Source of the DNA: Gemmatimonadota bacterium
Lineage (GTDB): Bacteria; Gemmatimonadota; Gemmatimonadetes; Gemmatimonadales; GWC2-71-9
Assembly: GCA_020351775.1 (NCBI GenBank)
Contig: CP070666.1
Location: 3,315,461-3,379,460 of the forward strand
Direction of reading: 5' to 3'
Length of the DNA stretch: 64,000 nt
The notes under the pieces are model-generated. The model had not been told where the DNA came from, made no database searches, and worked only from the letters and a program-made list of their open reading frames with translations. Positions 55,445 through 64,000 of the stretch are shown piece by piece (the first letter of the stretch is position 1; each line of letters starts with the position of its first letter). Position numbers and translations under genes: made by a program.

Positions 55445-55831
55445 GTGAAGTCACAGCTTTCGCGCATGGCACTCGCCGTAGGCGCCTCTCTGTTCGTCGT
55501 GCCTACAGCAGTTGCTCAAACGGAACTGCCCTCTGGGGTGACCGAGGAAATGATCGCGACCGGCGAGACGATCTTCAAGGGAGCAGGGATCTGCTTCACG
55601 TGTCACGGCCAGGATGCCAAGGGCGTTCCCGGCCTGGGAGCCGACCTGACCGATACCGAGTGGGTTCATGCCGACGGTAGTTACGAGAAGATCGTTGCCA
55701 CGATCCTGTCAGGTGTCACGTCCTCGACTGGTGCCGTGATGCCGCCCAAAGGCGGCCCGCCGCTCACCGACGATCAGGTCAAGGCAGTCGCAGCGTACGT
55801 CTGGAGTCTCAGCAACCAACCATCCAAGTAG
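55445..55831 (+). CDS. Exported monohaem cytochrome c
   Basis: A 128-residue periplasmic c-type cytochrome. A signal peptide (KSQLSRMALAVGASLFVVPTAVAQ) precedes a single CFTCHG haem site. The likely axial Met is in GAVMPPKGGPPL, and the C-terminal helix is DQVKAVAAYVWSLS. The GTG start is fixed by AAGGAGGT (55431-55438), six bases upstream. The hairpin at 55857-55885 probably ends the transcript. It carries electrons between periplasmic partners; which ones is not shown. Confidence 0.93.
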   Translation: MKSQLSRMALAVGASLFVVPTAVAQTELPSGVTEEMIATGETIFKGAGICFTCHGQDAKGVPGLGADLTDTEWVHADGSYEKIVATILSGVTSSTGAVMPPKGGPPLTDDQVKAVAAYVWSLSNQPSK

Positions 55832-55856
55832 CTGCCGCAGTTCCGATGAGTAGGTG

Positions 55857-55885
55857 CGGTCCCGTGGGCTCGACTCACGGGACCG
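55857..55885 (+). terminator. Terminator-like hairpin after cytochrome c
   Basis: CGGTCCCGTG (55857-55866) and CACGGGACCG (55876-55885) make a perfect ten-pair stem with a nine-base loop, 26 bases past the cytochrome stop. It is followed by TATTG, so the U tract is weak. Confidence 0.6.
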
Positions 55886-55960
55886 TATTGCGTGCGACTA
55901 TAACAATCCCCGCCCAATTGGGAGGTCAGAGACGCGTCTTCGGCAGCGGAGGAGAGACGA

Positions 55961-58216
55961 TCACGGAGTGATTCCCGATACCACCACCAACCGCCATACC
56001 TGGGCTACCAAGAAACACACGACCAACCCCATCAACAGCGGCAGGAGCGTAGCCACCGCCGTCCACTTGGCGCTCTTGGTCTCGCTGTAGATGGTGTATA
56101 TGGTCGTCGAACACGGATTGTGAAGCAGGCTGAACAGCATCAGACTGACGCCGGTTAATGTCGTCCAACCCGCCGCCCGAAGCATGGTGCCAGTGTCCGC
56201 AACAGAGTCCAGCTCGAACATCACACCAGCACCTTCACCACCCCCGGCGCTCAGCGTCAACACCGTGAGCATCAGTGCAGTGGGAATCACTATCTCGTTG
56301 GCAGGTATCGCTACGACATAGGCAAGTAGAATCACACCATTCAAACCTACGAGGATTGCTACCGGATCGAGCCAGCTGACCGCATGCTCAGCAATGCTCG
56401 CCCCACCCAGGTGAACGTTCGAGATGAGCCAGATGACCGCACCTGCCGGCATCGCAAAGAGGACGGCACGCCACAGCACGATCAGAGTGCGATCGATGAC
56501 GGAGGTGTAGAGCGTCTGGAGAATCCGAGGTGGACGGTAGGGAGGAAGCTCGAGGCTGAACGTAGTCGCCTCACCGCGCAGCATTGTGCGGGAGAGCAGC
56601 CATGATGCAAACAGCATTGCCGCAACTCCTAAGACCGCAACTCCCACCACCGCCGTTGCTGATATCAATCCGGCCACGTGCGCAGGTACCAGCGCACCAA
56701 TGAAGATCGTGGCGATCAGAATCTGCGTAGGCCATCTCCCGTTACACAGGGAAAAATTGTTGGTGATGATCGCGATGAGACGCTCGCGCGGGCTGTCGAT
56801 CACCCTCGTGGACACGACACCGGCTGCATTGCACCCGAAGCCCATGCACATGGTCAGAGCCTGCTTCCCGTGTGCTCCGGCCTTTTGAAAGAGCTTGTCG
56901 AGGTTGAATGCCACTCGAGGCAGGTAACCGAAATCCTCCAGCAGTGTGAACAGCGGGAAGAATATCGCCATCGGGGGCAGCATCACACTCACGACCCAAG
57001 CTGTAGCCCGGTATACACCGTCGATCAAGAGACCATCGAGCCACCAGGGCACGCCAGACCCTGCCGCGATGCCTTTCAGAGCCGGGTGCACCGTGTCAAG
57101 CAACACCCCCGCGAGCATCTGCGACGGTACGTTGGCCCCGGCGATTGTCAGCCAGAGAACCACCGTGAGAACGAGCAGCATGAGCGGGAATCCCAGCCAG
57201 CGGCTGGTGAGCATACGGTCGAGAGTTCGATCGAAATCGAACCTGGCGCGCCTCAGCCCCTGCAACTGGCACCGACTGGCAATCCGCTGAGCCGCCTCGT
57301 AATTGCTCTCTGCCACCGAATCGTGAAACGCCGGGCTGAGCTTCCACCTGAGCGCCTGCGCCCTGTCGATGATCCTGCGCCGCCCGTTGACCGCCGTGGA
57401 GGGACCACCCGCCGGCACCGGAGCGGGCGGCCGACCGCTCTCGGTGACACTACCCAGGTCACCTGACAGAACCGCTGCTTCTACGCGGGTATCGGCATTG
57501 AGGAGACGCAGCGCGACCCAGCGAGAGTTGGGGACATCCGGATACGCCGCTCGGATAGGCTCCACCAGAGCCGCGACCGCCGCCTCGACCTCGGCCGGCA
57601 GATGGCGTGCGCGGAACGGCGCGGTCTCTGTGTCGCCAGAAGCCACACTCTGTATGGCGTCGAGCAATTCCGGAATACCGCTGCCGCGCCTCGCCACCGC
57701 CGGCACGACGGGAACCCCCAATTCCTTGCCCAACCGGGGCACGTCGATTCCGACACCATGCCGCTTGGCCTCATCCACCAAGTTGAGGCATACGACAACC
57801 TTGTCGGTGATCTCGAGAATCTGCAAAACCAAGTTGAGGTTGCGCTCGAGACGGGTCGCGTCCACCACCACGACAGTGACGTCGGGCCGGCCAAATAGGA
57901 TGAAATCACGGGCCACTTCCTCATCCGCACTGCCAGCCTGCAGCGAGTAGGTGCCCGGCAGATCGATCACCTTCACCCGCTTGCCCGCGAGATCGAAACC
58001 GCCCTCCGCTCGTGCCACGGTCTTGCCGGGCCAGTTACCAGTATGCTGCCGCAGGCCTGTGAGGGCGTTGAACACCGTGCTCTTGCCAGTGTTGGGATTG
58101 CCCGCCAGGGCGATCAGGTAATCCCAGCGGTCCAGCCGGACTCCCAGCTTGACCAGGCTGGCCTCTCGCCCGGCACCGCACCCCGCACACGGTTCGGACA
58201 TGACGGCATCGCTCAT
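55961..58216 (-). CDS. feoB: Ferrous iron transporter B
   Basis: A 751-residue Fe(II) transporter. After a short Cys-bearing leader (EPCAGCGAG), the cytosolic G domain has G1 [17 protein letters not shown]2-G3 [11 protein letters not shown] and [10 protein letters not shown], and G4 LNLVDEAKR. The helical GDI region is followed by the membrane part with the two Gate regions ([31 protein letters not shown] [17 protein letters not shown]). Its start overlaps the stop of the DtxR-FeoA regulator (ATGA), so regulator and transporter are made together. No separate FeoA or FeoC protein is present; FeoA-like domains are fused to the regulator. Confidence 0.95.
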   Translation of the reverse strand: MSDAVMSEPCAGCGAGREASLVKLGVRLDRWDYLIALAGNPNTGKSTVFNALTGLRQHTGNWPGKTVARAEGGFDLAGKRVKVIDLPGTYSLQAGSADEEVARDFILFGRPDVTVVVVDATRLERNLNLVLQILEITDKVVVCLNLVDEAKRHGVGIDVPRLGKELGVPVVPAVARRGSGIPELLDAIQSVASGDTETAPFRARHLPAEVEAAVAALVEPIRAAYPDVPNSRWVALRLLNADTRVEAAVLSGDLGSVTESGRPPAPVPAGGPSTAVNGRRRIIDRAQALRWKLSPAFHDSVAESNYEAAQRIASRCQLQGLRRARFDFDRTLDRMLTSRWLGFPLMLLVLTVVLWLTIAGANVPSQMLAGVLLDTVHPALKGIAAGSGVPWWLDGLLIDGVYRATAWVVSVMLPPMAIFFPLFTLLEDFGYLPRVAFNLDKLFQKAGAHGKQALTMCMGFGCNAAGVVSTRVIDSPRERLIAIITNNFSLCNGRWPTQILIATIFIGALVPAHVAGLISATAVVGVAVLGVAAMLFASWLLSRTMLRGEATTFSLELPPYRPPRILQTLYTSVIDRTLIVLWRAVLFAMPAGAVIWLISNVHLGGASIAEHAVSWLDPVAILVGLNGVILLAYVVAIPANEIVIPTALMLTVLTLSAGGGEGAGVMFELDSVADTGTMLRAAGWTTLTGVSLMLFSLLHNPCSTTIYTIYSETKSAKWTAVATLLPLLMGLVVCFLVAQVWRLVVVSGITP

Positions 58217-59253
58217 ACGGCTTCAGCCTGCCCTGCACCCCGCTTCTTCACATACACCAGGTCGGTCTGCTGGCGCCGCAGGGCGATCAACGCGCCGCGA
58301 ATCCTGTAAGCCACCGGTTCCTTCAGCGCGCCCTCGAGTTCGGCCTCGACCTCCGTTCCTGGCACCAACCCGAGATCCAGCAAGCGGCGGCGCTGGGGCC
58401 CCTGACACGTCGGCGCTATGTGGACGACTGTGGCGCCCTCACCAGGACGCAGATCCGTCAGTCTCTCGAACGGCCCTACGTCTGCCGCGGGTGCGGCAAT
58501 GGGCAGCACGGTGATGTTCGTCGCAGCAACGGGCTCCAGTTCGTGCGACTCGCCGTCGGCAGTAAACCGAACTACCTCGGGTGATGCTTCCAGCAGTTCC
58601 AGTTGCATGAGGGGGGCCAGCTTAGCAGCCACCAACTGCTCGAACACCTCACGGGGTTCGTCCTCCAAGTGGACGATCGTGCCTTTCTGACCTTCCTTCA
58701 GGGCCGTCAGCGCCACGCCTGCACTTAGTGGGAGTTCGCCGTCAGCCGTGGGAATGGGATCACCGTGGGGATCATACACCGGAAAGCCCATTTTCGCGGC
58801 CAGCTCCTCCGCCTCTGCGGGAGCCATGGTATGCTCTCGCCTCTCTGCCTCCTCATGCCAATCCACAGGGCTCACGTTGGTCCGGTCGGCAAGGTACCGT
58901 TCCCACAGTCGGTGGATGCGCACGATGCGCAGCGCGTACTCTCGACCCGATTCGGTGAGCGGCAGACCGTGACCGTCGGACCTTATCAACTCCAGTGCCT
59001 CCAAGCGACTGACCAGTCGAACGGCCAACGCGCGCGATATCTCAAGTGCACCGGCGAGACTCTCCACACTGCCCTCTCTACTGTCATACTCGCAGTGGTA
59101 GAGGTGTTTCAAGGCGTCTTCCAAGCGGACTCTTTCCGTCATCCGCAACAGCCGGAGCAGGCGGACAGCGACCCCCCGACGTGGCCAAAGTAGGATCGCC
59201 AGCAGGCTGGCTAGCAGGGCGAAGATGAGCAGTGCGGTAGCGGGATGCACCAT
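58213..59253 (-). CDS. Membrane-anchored DtxR-family metalloregulator with FeoA domains
   Basis: A 346-residue protein. Residues 8-23 ([16 protein letters not shown]) form a membrane helix, unusual for DtxR proteins. The winged helix spans roughly 40-110 ([29 protein letters not shown]), followed by the metal-binding/dimer domain with [11 protein letters not shown] and YDPHGDPIP, matching DtxR/IdeR ligands. Two SH3-like FeoA domains occupy the C-terminal half: [17 protein letters not shown] and [19 protein letters not shown] with [18 protein letters not shown]. It probably senses Fe(II) and represses feoB. The operator ATTAGG-N4-CCTAAT lies 52 bases upstream. FeoA domains may also contact FeoB. 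Confidence 0.9.
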   Translation of the reverse strand: MVHPATALLIFALLASLLAILLWPRRGVAVRLLRLLRMTERVRLEDALKHLYHCEYDSREGSVESLAGALEISRALAVRLVSRLEALELIRSDGHGLPLTESGREYALRIVRIHRLWERYLADRTNVSPVDWHEEAERREHTMAPAEAEELAAKMGFPVYDPHGDPIPTADGELPLSAGVALTALKEGQKGTIVHLEDEPREVFEQLVAAKLAPLMQLELLEASPEVVRFTADGESHELEPVAATNITVLPIAAPAADVGPFERLTDLRPGEGATVVHIAPTCQGPQRRRLLDLGLVPGTEVEAELEGALKEPVAYRIRGALIALRRQQTDLVYVKKRGAGQAEAV

Positions 59254-59304
59254 GATTTCTAGCGTTGCCCCCTAGAAGCTGATGTCGACAAGCCTCGCGC
59301 CAAG

Positions 59305-59320
59305 ATTAGGCATCCCTAAT
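59305..59320. promoter_or_regulatory. DtxR-type metal box (ATTAGG-N4-CCTAAT)
   Basis: A perfect inverted repeat, ATTAGG (59305-59310) and CCTAAT (59315-59320), of the TTAGG...CCTAA class bound by DtxR/MntR/IdeR-type repressors. It overlaps the -10 end of a candidate promoter for the regulator-feoB operon, so metal-loaded regulator would block it. Autoregulation is inferred. Confidence 0.7.
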
Positions 59321-59348
59321 ATACGCATTCGTGTATTGGAATTGTCAA
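59318..59348 (-). promoter_or_regulatory. Candidate promoter of the DtxR-FeoA/feoB operon
   Basis: On the minus strand, TTGACA (59348-59343) and TATATT (59323-59318) are separated by 19 bases, slightly long. The -10 box runs straight into the DtxR-type inverted repeat, as expected for a repressible iron-uptake promoter. Confidence 0.55.
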
Positions 59349-59456
59349 GATGGAGTAGTGCCGGGCTTGGCCTCGTCACTCGCGCGCGCATCGACGCCGG
59401 TCTAGCGCCGACTCGCCCGCTGCGAGATTGGGGTGAAGGGAATATCTTCACGTGTC

Positions 59457-60797
59457 ATGGAACCTTTCAAGATCAAGGCCACCGAATCGATTCCCTTTAC
59501 CAGCCGCGCCGAGCGGGAGGCCGCCCTCAAATCCGCGGGGTACAACCTATTCAGCGTCCCGTCCAGCAAGATAACAATCGACTTGCTGACCGATTCCGGA
59601 ACATCCGCTATGTCCGATCGTCAGTGGGCAGCGTTGATGATCGGTGACGAATCGTACGCTGGCAGTCGCAACTACTTCAGGTTGGAGGAGACCGTACGGC
59701 GAATATCGGGATACAAGCACGTTATCCCGCTGCACCAAGGGCGGGTCGCCGAGAATCTCCTGTTCTCAAACTGCGTGCGACCCGGAGACCATGTTCCCAA
59801 CAACATCCACTTCGATACCACAAAGGCGAACATCGAACACAACGGAGGTCAGGCAATTGACTGCGTGATCGACGCAGCCTACGACCCACAAGCGGACATA
59901 CCCTTCAAGGGCGACATGGATCTTGAGAAGCTGGACCGAGTGCTTGCTGACGTCGGACGGGATCGTATACCCTTGGTGCTCCTCACCATCACCAACAATT
60001 CCGGAGGCGGCCAGCCTGTCAGTCTGGCTAATGCTACAGAGGTATCCGACTGGTGTAAGCGGCACGGCATTCCGTTTTTCTACGATGCGTGTCGGTTCGC
60101 TGAGAACGCCTACTTCTGCAAGGTGCGCAGCGGATTAGACGGCGATATCCCGACCATAGCCCGGCGTTTCTTCGATCTCGCCGATGGGTGCACGATGTCG
60201 GCCAAGAAGGATGGCCTGGTCAACATGGGAGGGTTCGTAGCACTGAACGACGACGCCCTCGCCGAGAAGGTGACCAACATGCTCATCCTGATTGAGGGCT
60301 TCCCGACGTACGGCGGGCTGGCCGGGCGTGACCTCGAAGCCATGGCGCAGGGCTTGGAGGAGGTGCTGGACGAGCGTTACCTGGCACACCGTATTGGTCA
60401 GGTGCGCGATTTCGGGCAAGCCCTGCGTGATGCCGGTGTTCCGATTCTAGTGCCTGTGGGCGGGCACGCGGTATATCTCGACGCACGGCGATTCCTGCCG
60501 CACATAGCTCAAGATCAATTCCCGGCTCAGGCGTTGACCTGCGCGTTGTATCTCGAAGGCGGCGTTCGTGCAGTGGAGATCGGTGGACTGATGTTCGGGG
60601 CTGGGGGCAATTGGCCGGAACTCGAACTTGTCAGGCTGGCCGTGCCGCGCCGGGTGTATACCAGCAGCCATCTCGACTATGTAGTCGAGATCGCCGCGAC
60701 CTTATTCGAAAAGCGGGACTCTATTCGCGGCTTGCAGATCACGTACGAAGCCCCGGTGCTGCGCCATTTCACAGCGCAATTGAAACCGGTGGAGTGA
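59457..60797 (+). CDS. Tryptophanase / tyrosine phenol-lyase family beta-eliminating lyase
   Basis: A 446-residue PLP beta-eliminating lyase. EPFKIKATESIPFTSRAERE is the usual N-terminus, TDSGTSAMSDRQWAALMIGDESYAGS and YKHVIPLHQGRVAEN follow. The Schiff-base lysine is about Lys251 in TMSAKKDGLVNMGG. It releases indole (or phenol), pyruvate and ammonia from Trp (or Tyr). The family-discriminating residues do not settle which, though tryptophanase is the more common annotation. ATG 59457 is preferred; a GTG at 59433 adds eight residues. No tnaC-like leader or permease is adjacent. It is divergent from the iron operon and shares its intergenic region. Confidence 0.88.
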   Translation: MEPFKIKATESIPFTSRAEREAALKSAGYNLFSVPSSKITIDLLTDSGTSAMSDRQWAALMIGDESYAGSRNYFRLEETVRRISGYKHVIPLHQGRVAENLLFSNCVRPGDHVPNNIHFDTTKANIEHNGGQAIDCVIDAAYDPQADIPFKGDMDLEKLDRVLADVGRDRIPLVLLTITNNSGGGQPVSLANATEVSDWCKRHGIPFFYDACRFAENAYFCKVRSGLDGDIPTIARRFFDLADGCTMSAKKDGLVNMGGFVALNDDALAEKVTNMLILIEGFPTYGGLAGRDLEAMAQGLEEVLDERYLAHRIGQVRDFGQALRDAGVPILVPVGGHAVYLDARRFLPHIAQDQFPAQALTCALYLEGGVRAVEIGGLMFGAGGNWPELELVRLAVPRRVYTSSHLDYVVEIAATLFEKRDSIRGLQITYEAPVLRHFTAQLKPVE

Positions 60798-60858
60798 TAG
60801 GATTGACGCCAGTTGCCACAGACGACTCATTGATCAACCTCTGCTATGTGAGAATCAA

Positions 60859-61263
60859 TTGCGTGCCAAGAGATCAGTGATCGCACCCATCATCTGCTTC
60901 CTTGCCTGCACCGGAGGCGCTCAGTACGGCACAGTCGAGTTGGGAGATCTGACCACAGAGGGCGAAGTAGATCGCGACTACTTGTACCTCCAGCTACAGC
61001 AGCTGGATCCCACTTTCGAAGCGTGCTACGTACGCGCTCTGAGACGCGATCGCACTACGGAGGGGGTTGTTCGGCTGAGGATGCGCGGAGCTGGAGGTAA
61101 ACTGGAGCCCGAGATCACTGCCAACGAAACGGCAAGCGCCGACTTGGCAGATTGCGTCGCAACGGCAATCAGCAATCTGACAATCGTCGAGAGGGATAGC
61201 ACCGACTCCTGGGATTTCGTTAGCGACTGGACCGTGTCTTTCACGATCATCAGACAAGACTAG
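60859..61263 (+). CDS. Lipoprotein with AgmX/PglI C-terminal-like domain
   Basis: A 134-residue protein with a short lipoprotein-like leader (VIAPIICFLACTGG) and a domain of about 90 residues resembling the AgmX/PglI C-terminal domain: LYLQLQQLDPTFEACYVRAL, GVVRLRMRGAGGKLEPEI and LADCVATAISNLTI. Such domains are found in gliding- or envelope-related proteins and look like TonB C-termini. TTG 60859 is the likely start; GTG 60877 is an alternative. A strong hairpin follows between it and the convergent cold-shock gene. Function unknown. Confidence 0.7.
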   Translation: MRAKRSVIAPIICFLACTGGAQYGTVELGDLTTEGEVDRDYLYLQLQQLDPTFEACYVRALRRDRTTEGVVRLRMRGAGGKLEPEITANETASADLADCVATAISNLTIVERDSTDSWDFVSDWTVSFTIIRQD

Positions 61264-61288
61264 TCCCACCATCACCCTCCGGAGACCG

Positions 61289-61320
61289 AGAATGCCGGCA
61301 TCCGTGGATGCCGGCATTCT
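61289..61320. terminator. Long perfect hairpin between convergent genes
   Basis: AGAATGCCGGCATCC (61289-61303) and GGATGCCGGCATTCT (61306-61320) are perfect complements with a two-base gap; in practice about 13 pairs with a small loop. It lies between the AgmX-type gene and the cold-shock gene, which converge on it. Probable two-way terminator. Confidence 0.7.
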
Positions 61321-61348
61321 GCTCGGAGGAGGCGGATGACTCGATAGA

Positions 61349-61570
61349 CTATTCCGACGTGCTCTCGGCCTCGATCTTGCGAACATTTGCAGCGTGGAGG
61401 CCTTTGGGACCTTCTTCAACATCAAACTCTACGTGATCACCCTCCGCTAGGGTTCGGAAACCAGTTCCGTCGATTGCGGTATAGTGGACAAACACGTCAT
61501 CGCCGTCTTCGCGCTCTATGAAGCCGAAGCCCTTGGCACTGTTGAACCACTTCACCTTACCGTTGCTCAT
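61349..61570 (-). CDS. Cold-shock protein
   Basis: A 73-residue CspA-family single-stranded nucleic-acid-binding protein. [18 protein letters not shown] contains the RNP1 motif and DVFVHYTAI the RNP2 motif. [24 protein letters not shown] completes the five-strand OB fold. It acts as an RNA chaperone. The C-terminal tail EAESTSE is acidic. About 250 bases of upstream sequence to the next gene could hold a long leader, as in other csp genes. ATG 61570. Confidence 0.97.
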   Translation of the reverse strand: MSNGKVKWFNSAKGFGFIEREDGDDVFVHYTAIDGTGFRTLAEGDHVEFDVEEGPKGLHAANVRKIEAESTSE

Positions 61571-61820
61571 GCTGCCCTACTCCTTGTGGTGCTGAATGGA
61601 GCCACCGGACACCGCCGGCAGAACCCAATGACCGGTCCCAGTCTCGATAACCTTCGTCGGTTGCAGAGGCTTGTCAATAGCACAACACACACGCGATGTA
61701 GGGTCGCTCGCCGGACCAGGTGTCGCAGCCAATATTACGGCGGAACAAAAGTGGTATTTTTCCTAGCCCCTCGTGAAACCGCCAAAGCGGTGCACGTCGC
61801 ATCAGACATTTGGAGCAATC

Positions 61821-63158
61821 ATGCCATCAATCGACAGAAGAGACTTCTTGAAGGGTGGAGCTGGAGCAGCGATCGCCCTATCGGGCATTGCGCCGGGGTT
61901 CCTCAGCGGGAAGGACGACCGCACGGTGCAAGTCGGTATCATCGGTGTGGGCGGTCGAGGCAGGAGCCTGCTACGGTTGCTGCTGCGGCGCCAAGATACC
62001 CTCGTCAACGCGATCTGCGACATCAATCCGGCCGCGATTCAGAAATCCCTGGAGATGACGGCGGAGGCCGGGGTGGCAGCCCCCGCTCAATATCAGGATG
62101 GCGAGGAGGATTTCCGCAATCTGTTGGTGCGCGACGACCTGGACGCGGTGATCGTCGCGACACCGTGGTTGTGGCACACAACCATGGCGACCGCTGCGAT
62201 GAAGGCCGGCAAGGCGGTTGGAGTCGAGGTCCCCGCCGCCATCACCGTCGAAGAGTGCTGGGATCTGGTCGACACCTCGGAGCAGACCGGAATGCCATGC
62301 ATGATTCTCGAGAATGTCTGCTACCGACGCGATGTCATGACAGTCCTCAACATGGTGCGGCAGGGATTGTTCGGTGAGCTGATCCACTGCCAGGGTGGCT
62401 ATCAACACGATCTCCGCGGCATCAAGTTCCAGCCCGGGGCAGAGTTCGGACCCGGGGCCGAGGGAGAGGCCGTCTGGCGCACACACCACTCGATCAAGCG
62501 CAACGGCGAACTCTACCCGACTCATGGGGTGGGGCCGATCTCGAAGTGCTTGAACATCAACACGGGAAACCGCCTCGAGACGCTCACGTCCACGGCCACC
62601 AAATCCCGCGGCCTGCACAACTACATCGTGGCAAAGGGCGGCGACGACCATCCTAACGCCGAGGTGCGCTTCAAGCTCGGCGACATCGTGACAACGGTCA
62701 TCAAGTGTGCCAACGGCGAGACAATCGTGCTGAGCCACGACACGAACCTGCCGCGCCCCTACTCGCTGAACTTCAGGGTTCAAGGCACCAAAGGGATCTG
62801 GATGAGCGACAACCGTTCGATTTACATAGAAGACCTGAGTCCGGAGCCGCATACCTGGGAACCATTGGACAACTACGCCGAGCGGTACGACCATCCGCTC
62901 TGGACCAGGTACACCAGGGAGTCCGAAGGTGCCGGCCACGGGGGGATGGACTTCTTCGTGATCCACGCCTTCGTCGAGTCGGTCAAACGGCGGGTCCCAC
63001 CTCCCATAGACGTCTACGAGGCGGCGTCCTGGAGCGTCATCAGCCCGCTTTCCGAGCAGTCGATTGCGGCAGGCAGCAGTCCTATGCAGTTCCCCGATTT
63101 CACTCGCGGGAAGTGGTCGAAGCGAGCCAGCTCGTTTGCCCTGACCGACGAGTACTAG
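61821..63158 (+). CDS. Tat-exported Gfo/Idh/MocA-type protein, GH109-like
   Basis: A 445-residue protein. A twin-arginine leader (DRRDFLKGGAGAAIALSG) precedes a Rossmann NAD site (VGIIGVGGRGRSLLRLLL) and an EVPAAITVEECWDL motif. GAGHGGMDFFVIHAFVESV with DVYEAASWSVISPLSEQSIA and FPDFTRGKW near the C-terminus is typical of GH109, NAD-dependent alpha-N-acetylgalactosaminidases, and related sugar oxidoreductases. ATG 61821 gives a normal Tat leader and has GGAG five bases upstream; the frame from 61773 is longer. It probably removes or oxidises a sugar in the periplasm. Enzymatic activity is not proven from sequence. Confidence 0.85.
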   Translation: MPSIDRRDFLKGGAGAAIALSGIAPGFLSGKDDRTVQVGIIGVGGRGRSLLRLLLRRQDTLVNAICDINPAAIQKSLEMTAEAGVAAPAQYQDGEEDFRNLLVRDDLDAVIVATPWLWHTTMATAAMKAGKAVGVEVPAAITVEECWDLVDTSEQTGMPCMILENVCYRRDVMTVLNMVRQGLFGELIHCQGGYQHDLRGIKFQPGAEFGPGAEGEAVWRTHHSIKRNGELYPTHGVGPISKCLNINTGNRLETLTSTATKSRGLHNYIVAKGGDDHPNAEVRFKLGDIVTTVIKCANGETIVLSHDTNLPRPYSLNFRVQGTKGIWMSDNRSIYIEDLSPEPHTWEPLDNYAERYDHPLWTRYTRESEGAGHGGMDFFVIHAFVESVKRRVPPPIDVYEAASWSVISPLSEQSIAAGSSPMQFPDFTRGKWSKRASSFALTDEY

Positions 63159-63757
63159 GTCTAGTAGGTCTCCCCGTCAGCCCAGAAGTCCTCCCACCCG
63201 GCTTGGGGGGGCGGGGGGCGGGTGGTGGAGGTGCCGGCGAATCCAACCTAGCTGCCCGCTCATCGAGGATCCAGCACTCTCCCTACGGCACATATTGACA
63301 GGGCGCTCGGCATGAGTGTGACAAAGTGAGCGCTCACTCTTGACGTGTCCGGAGAGTCCGCCCATGTCAGAAACCGGTTTAGGTCCGTATCCCAACCGGC
63401 GGGGACGGACCATACTCGGCGACCTATAATCTCGTTCAACCTGCACTGCTAGAGTTATACGAAACAAGCCGTTAGCTCGTCCTGCGCGAATCGAATACAG
63501 CTCCGATCAAAGCCGGCAAACGTCGGCCGAGGCGGCTTGGTGTGGCAGCTCAAATAGATTGAAGACGGTTCCAGCAGGGTCGACTTAGACTCAACCTTAG
63601 GACTCAACCCTAGCCCTTTTTTCAACCCCCGCCAAGGGCCTGGCAGTCATCCCACCGCGGTTCCATCTTTTGGGCTTCGCAGCAACGCGATCCGTTGGGC
63701 GCTAGCAAACCCGGCAGGACGCACACGAACAGAGCCCAGCTATCGGGGAGGATCTCA
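63159..63757. other. 599-base noncoding region with a 14-base palindrome
   Basis: No credible gene. It holds a GC-rich, G-rich stretch (63204-63230), a TTGACA (63295-63300), the palindrome AGTGAGCGCTCACT (63325-63338), and near 63588-63613 two similar units around ACTCAACCYT. It ends with GGGGAGG before the metalloprotease start. It is probably the promoter and regulatory region for that gene. Confidence 0.5.
63325..63338. promoter_or_regulatory. 14-base palindrome AGTGAGCGCTCACT
   Basis: A perfect palindrome, similar in style to operators of TetR-family repressors (GTGAGYGCTCAC arms). TTGACA lies 25 bases upstream. The distance to the metalloprotease start is about 420 bases. The cognate regulator is not known; the TetR gene in this window has a different half-site (CCTGTACG). 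Confidence 0.45.
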
Positions 63758-64000
63758 ATGATAGGAACCACGACCGGCTCTAGCCCGAGCCAAATCCGCG
63801 GATTGACAATCACCAGGCTACTCGTCGCATCAATCGGAGCCTCTGTGTCGCTGCTGGCCAGCCCTATCGACGGCCAAGCTCAGAGGGGCGGGGGCGAGGA
63901 CGACAATCAGGAGCTGCCGTCGATCGAGGAGAAGACCGCTGGAATGCTAAACATCGACGGATTGCTTCCGCTCTACTGGGATGCCGATCAAGGCCACCTG
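63758..64000 (+). CDS. Probable exported zinc-dependent metalloprotease, N-terminal part (partial)
   Basis: The gene runs off the window end; 81 codons are visible from ATG 63758, which has GGGGAGG six bases upstream. A hydrophobic signal region (RLLVASIGASVSLLASPIDGQAQ) is followed by an acidic linker. The segment EEKTAGMLNIDGLLPLYWD is like the opening of DUF5117/DUF5118-type zinc-dependent metalloproteases found in Bacteroidota and Gemmatimonadota. The catalytic HExxH is outside the window, so family assignment is provisional. Confidence 0.6.
   Translation, partial: MIGTTTGSSPSQIRGLTITRLLVASIGASVSLLASPIDGQAQRGGGEDDNQELPSIEEKTAGMLNIDGLLPLYWDADQGHL

Noticed and set aside
63622..63813. Minus-strand ORF of 63 codons at the metalloprotease start
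   Set aside because: It overlaps the well-supported start, RBS and signal peptide of the plus-strand gene and has no family signature.

Overview
The window looks like chromosomal DNA of a Gram-negative, diderm, moderately high-GC bacterium. Outer-membrane barrels, a TolC protein, RND pumps and lipoprotein signals are all present. I infer Gemmatimonadota or a close relative. The reasons are gene styles common there: an M56 peptidase ending in a SusC-like TonB-plug segment, an Ig-like/PD40 exported protein, a GH109-type Tat oxidoreductase, a lysine-rich histone-like protein, and the start of a probable DUF5117-type metalloprotease. This placement is inference; there is no rRNA gene in the window to settle it. 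No tRNA or rRNA gene, CRISPR array, insertion sequence or prophage was seen. The region is ordinary, densely packed chromosome rather than a mobile island.

Layout. 1-246 is the end of a chemotaxis receptor. 362-3927 (minus) is a tight operon: GT2 glycosyltransferase, nicotinate phosphoribosyltransferase, nicotinamidase and class V aminotransferase. 4064-6294 (plus) couples a Tat-exported glycosylasparaginase to an outer-membrane barrel. 6323-11905 holds a thioredoxin-like protein, a TetR regulator with candidate operators, an M1 aminopeptidase, a sodium symporter and a lone E1-alpha dehydrogenase. 12025-18061 (minus) has a Ser/Thr kinase coupled to a receiver-GAF-GGDEF protein, a threonine dehydratase and GyrA. 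18375-19963 is a BlaI/M56 pair. 20155-21210 is a YVTN propeller. 21356-30385 (minus) is a complete RND efflux operon with two permeases; a regulator diverges from it at 30727.

32075-35429 carries an alcohol dehydrogenase and an Ig-like/PD40 protein. 35657-45580 (plus) runs through a histone-like protein, a frameshifted amidohydrolase, a degenerate RNase HI, a dCMP deaminase, a zinc-ribbon/SPFH/two-TM/lipoprotein set, an isoprenoid reductase, a squalene/phytoene synthase, ThyA and DHFR. An EF-G-like GTPase (minus) meets DHFR head-on. 47861-55831 (plus) is a signalling block: PAS kinase, barrel, UspA, CBS, GAF kinase, OmpR regulator, HAMP kinase and cytochrome c. 55961-59253 (minus) is FeoB with a membrane-anchored DtxR-FeoA regulator behind a DtxR-type box. 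59457 onward has tryptophanase, an AgmX-type lipoprotein, a cold-shock protein, a GH109-like oxidoreductase, a 600-base noncoding stretch and the start of a metalloprotease.

The points most worth checking are: DHFR apparently starting at an AUA codon; the amidohydrolase split at a run of nine G; the DtxR-FeoA/FeoB unit with its operator; the BlaI-M56-TonB-plug unit; and the possible membrane-microdomain set (SPFH protein next to squalene synthase). I did not find a system that I can confidently call new.
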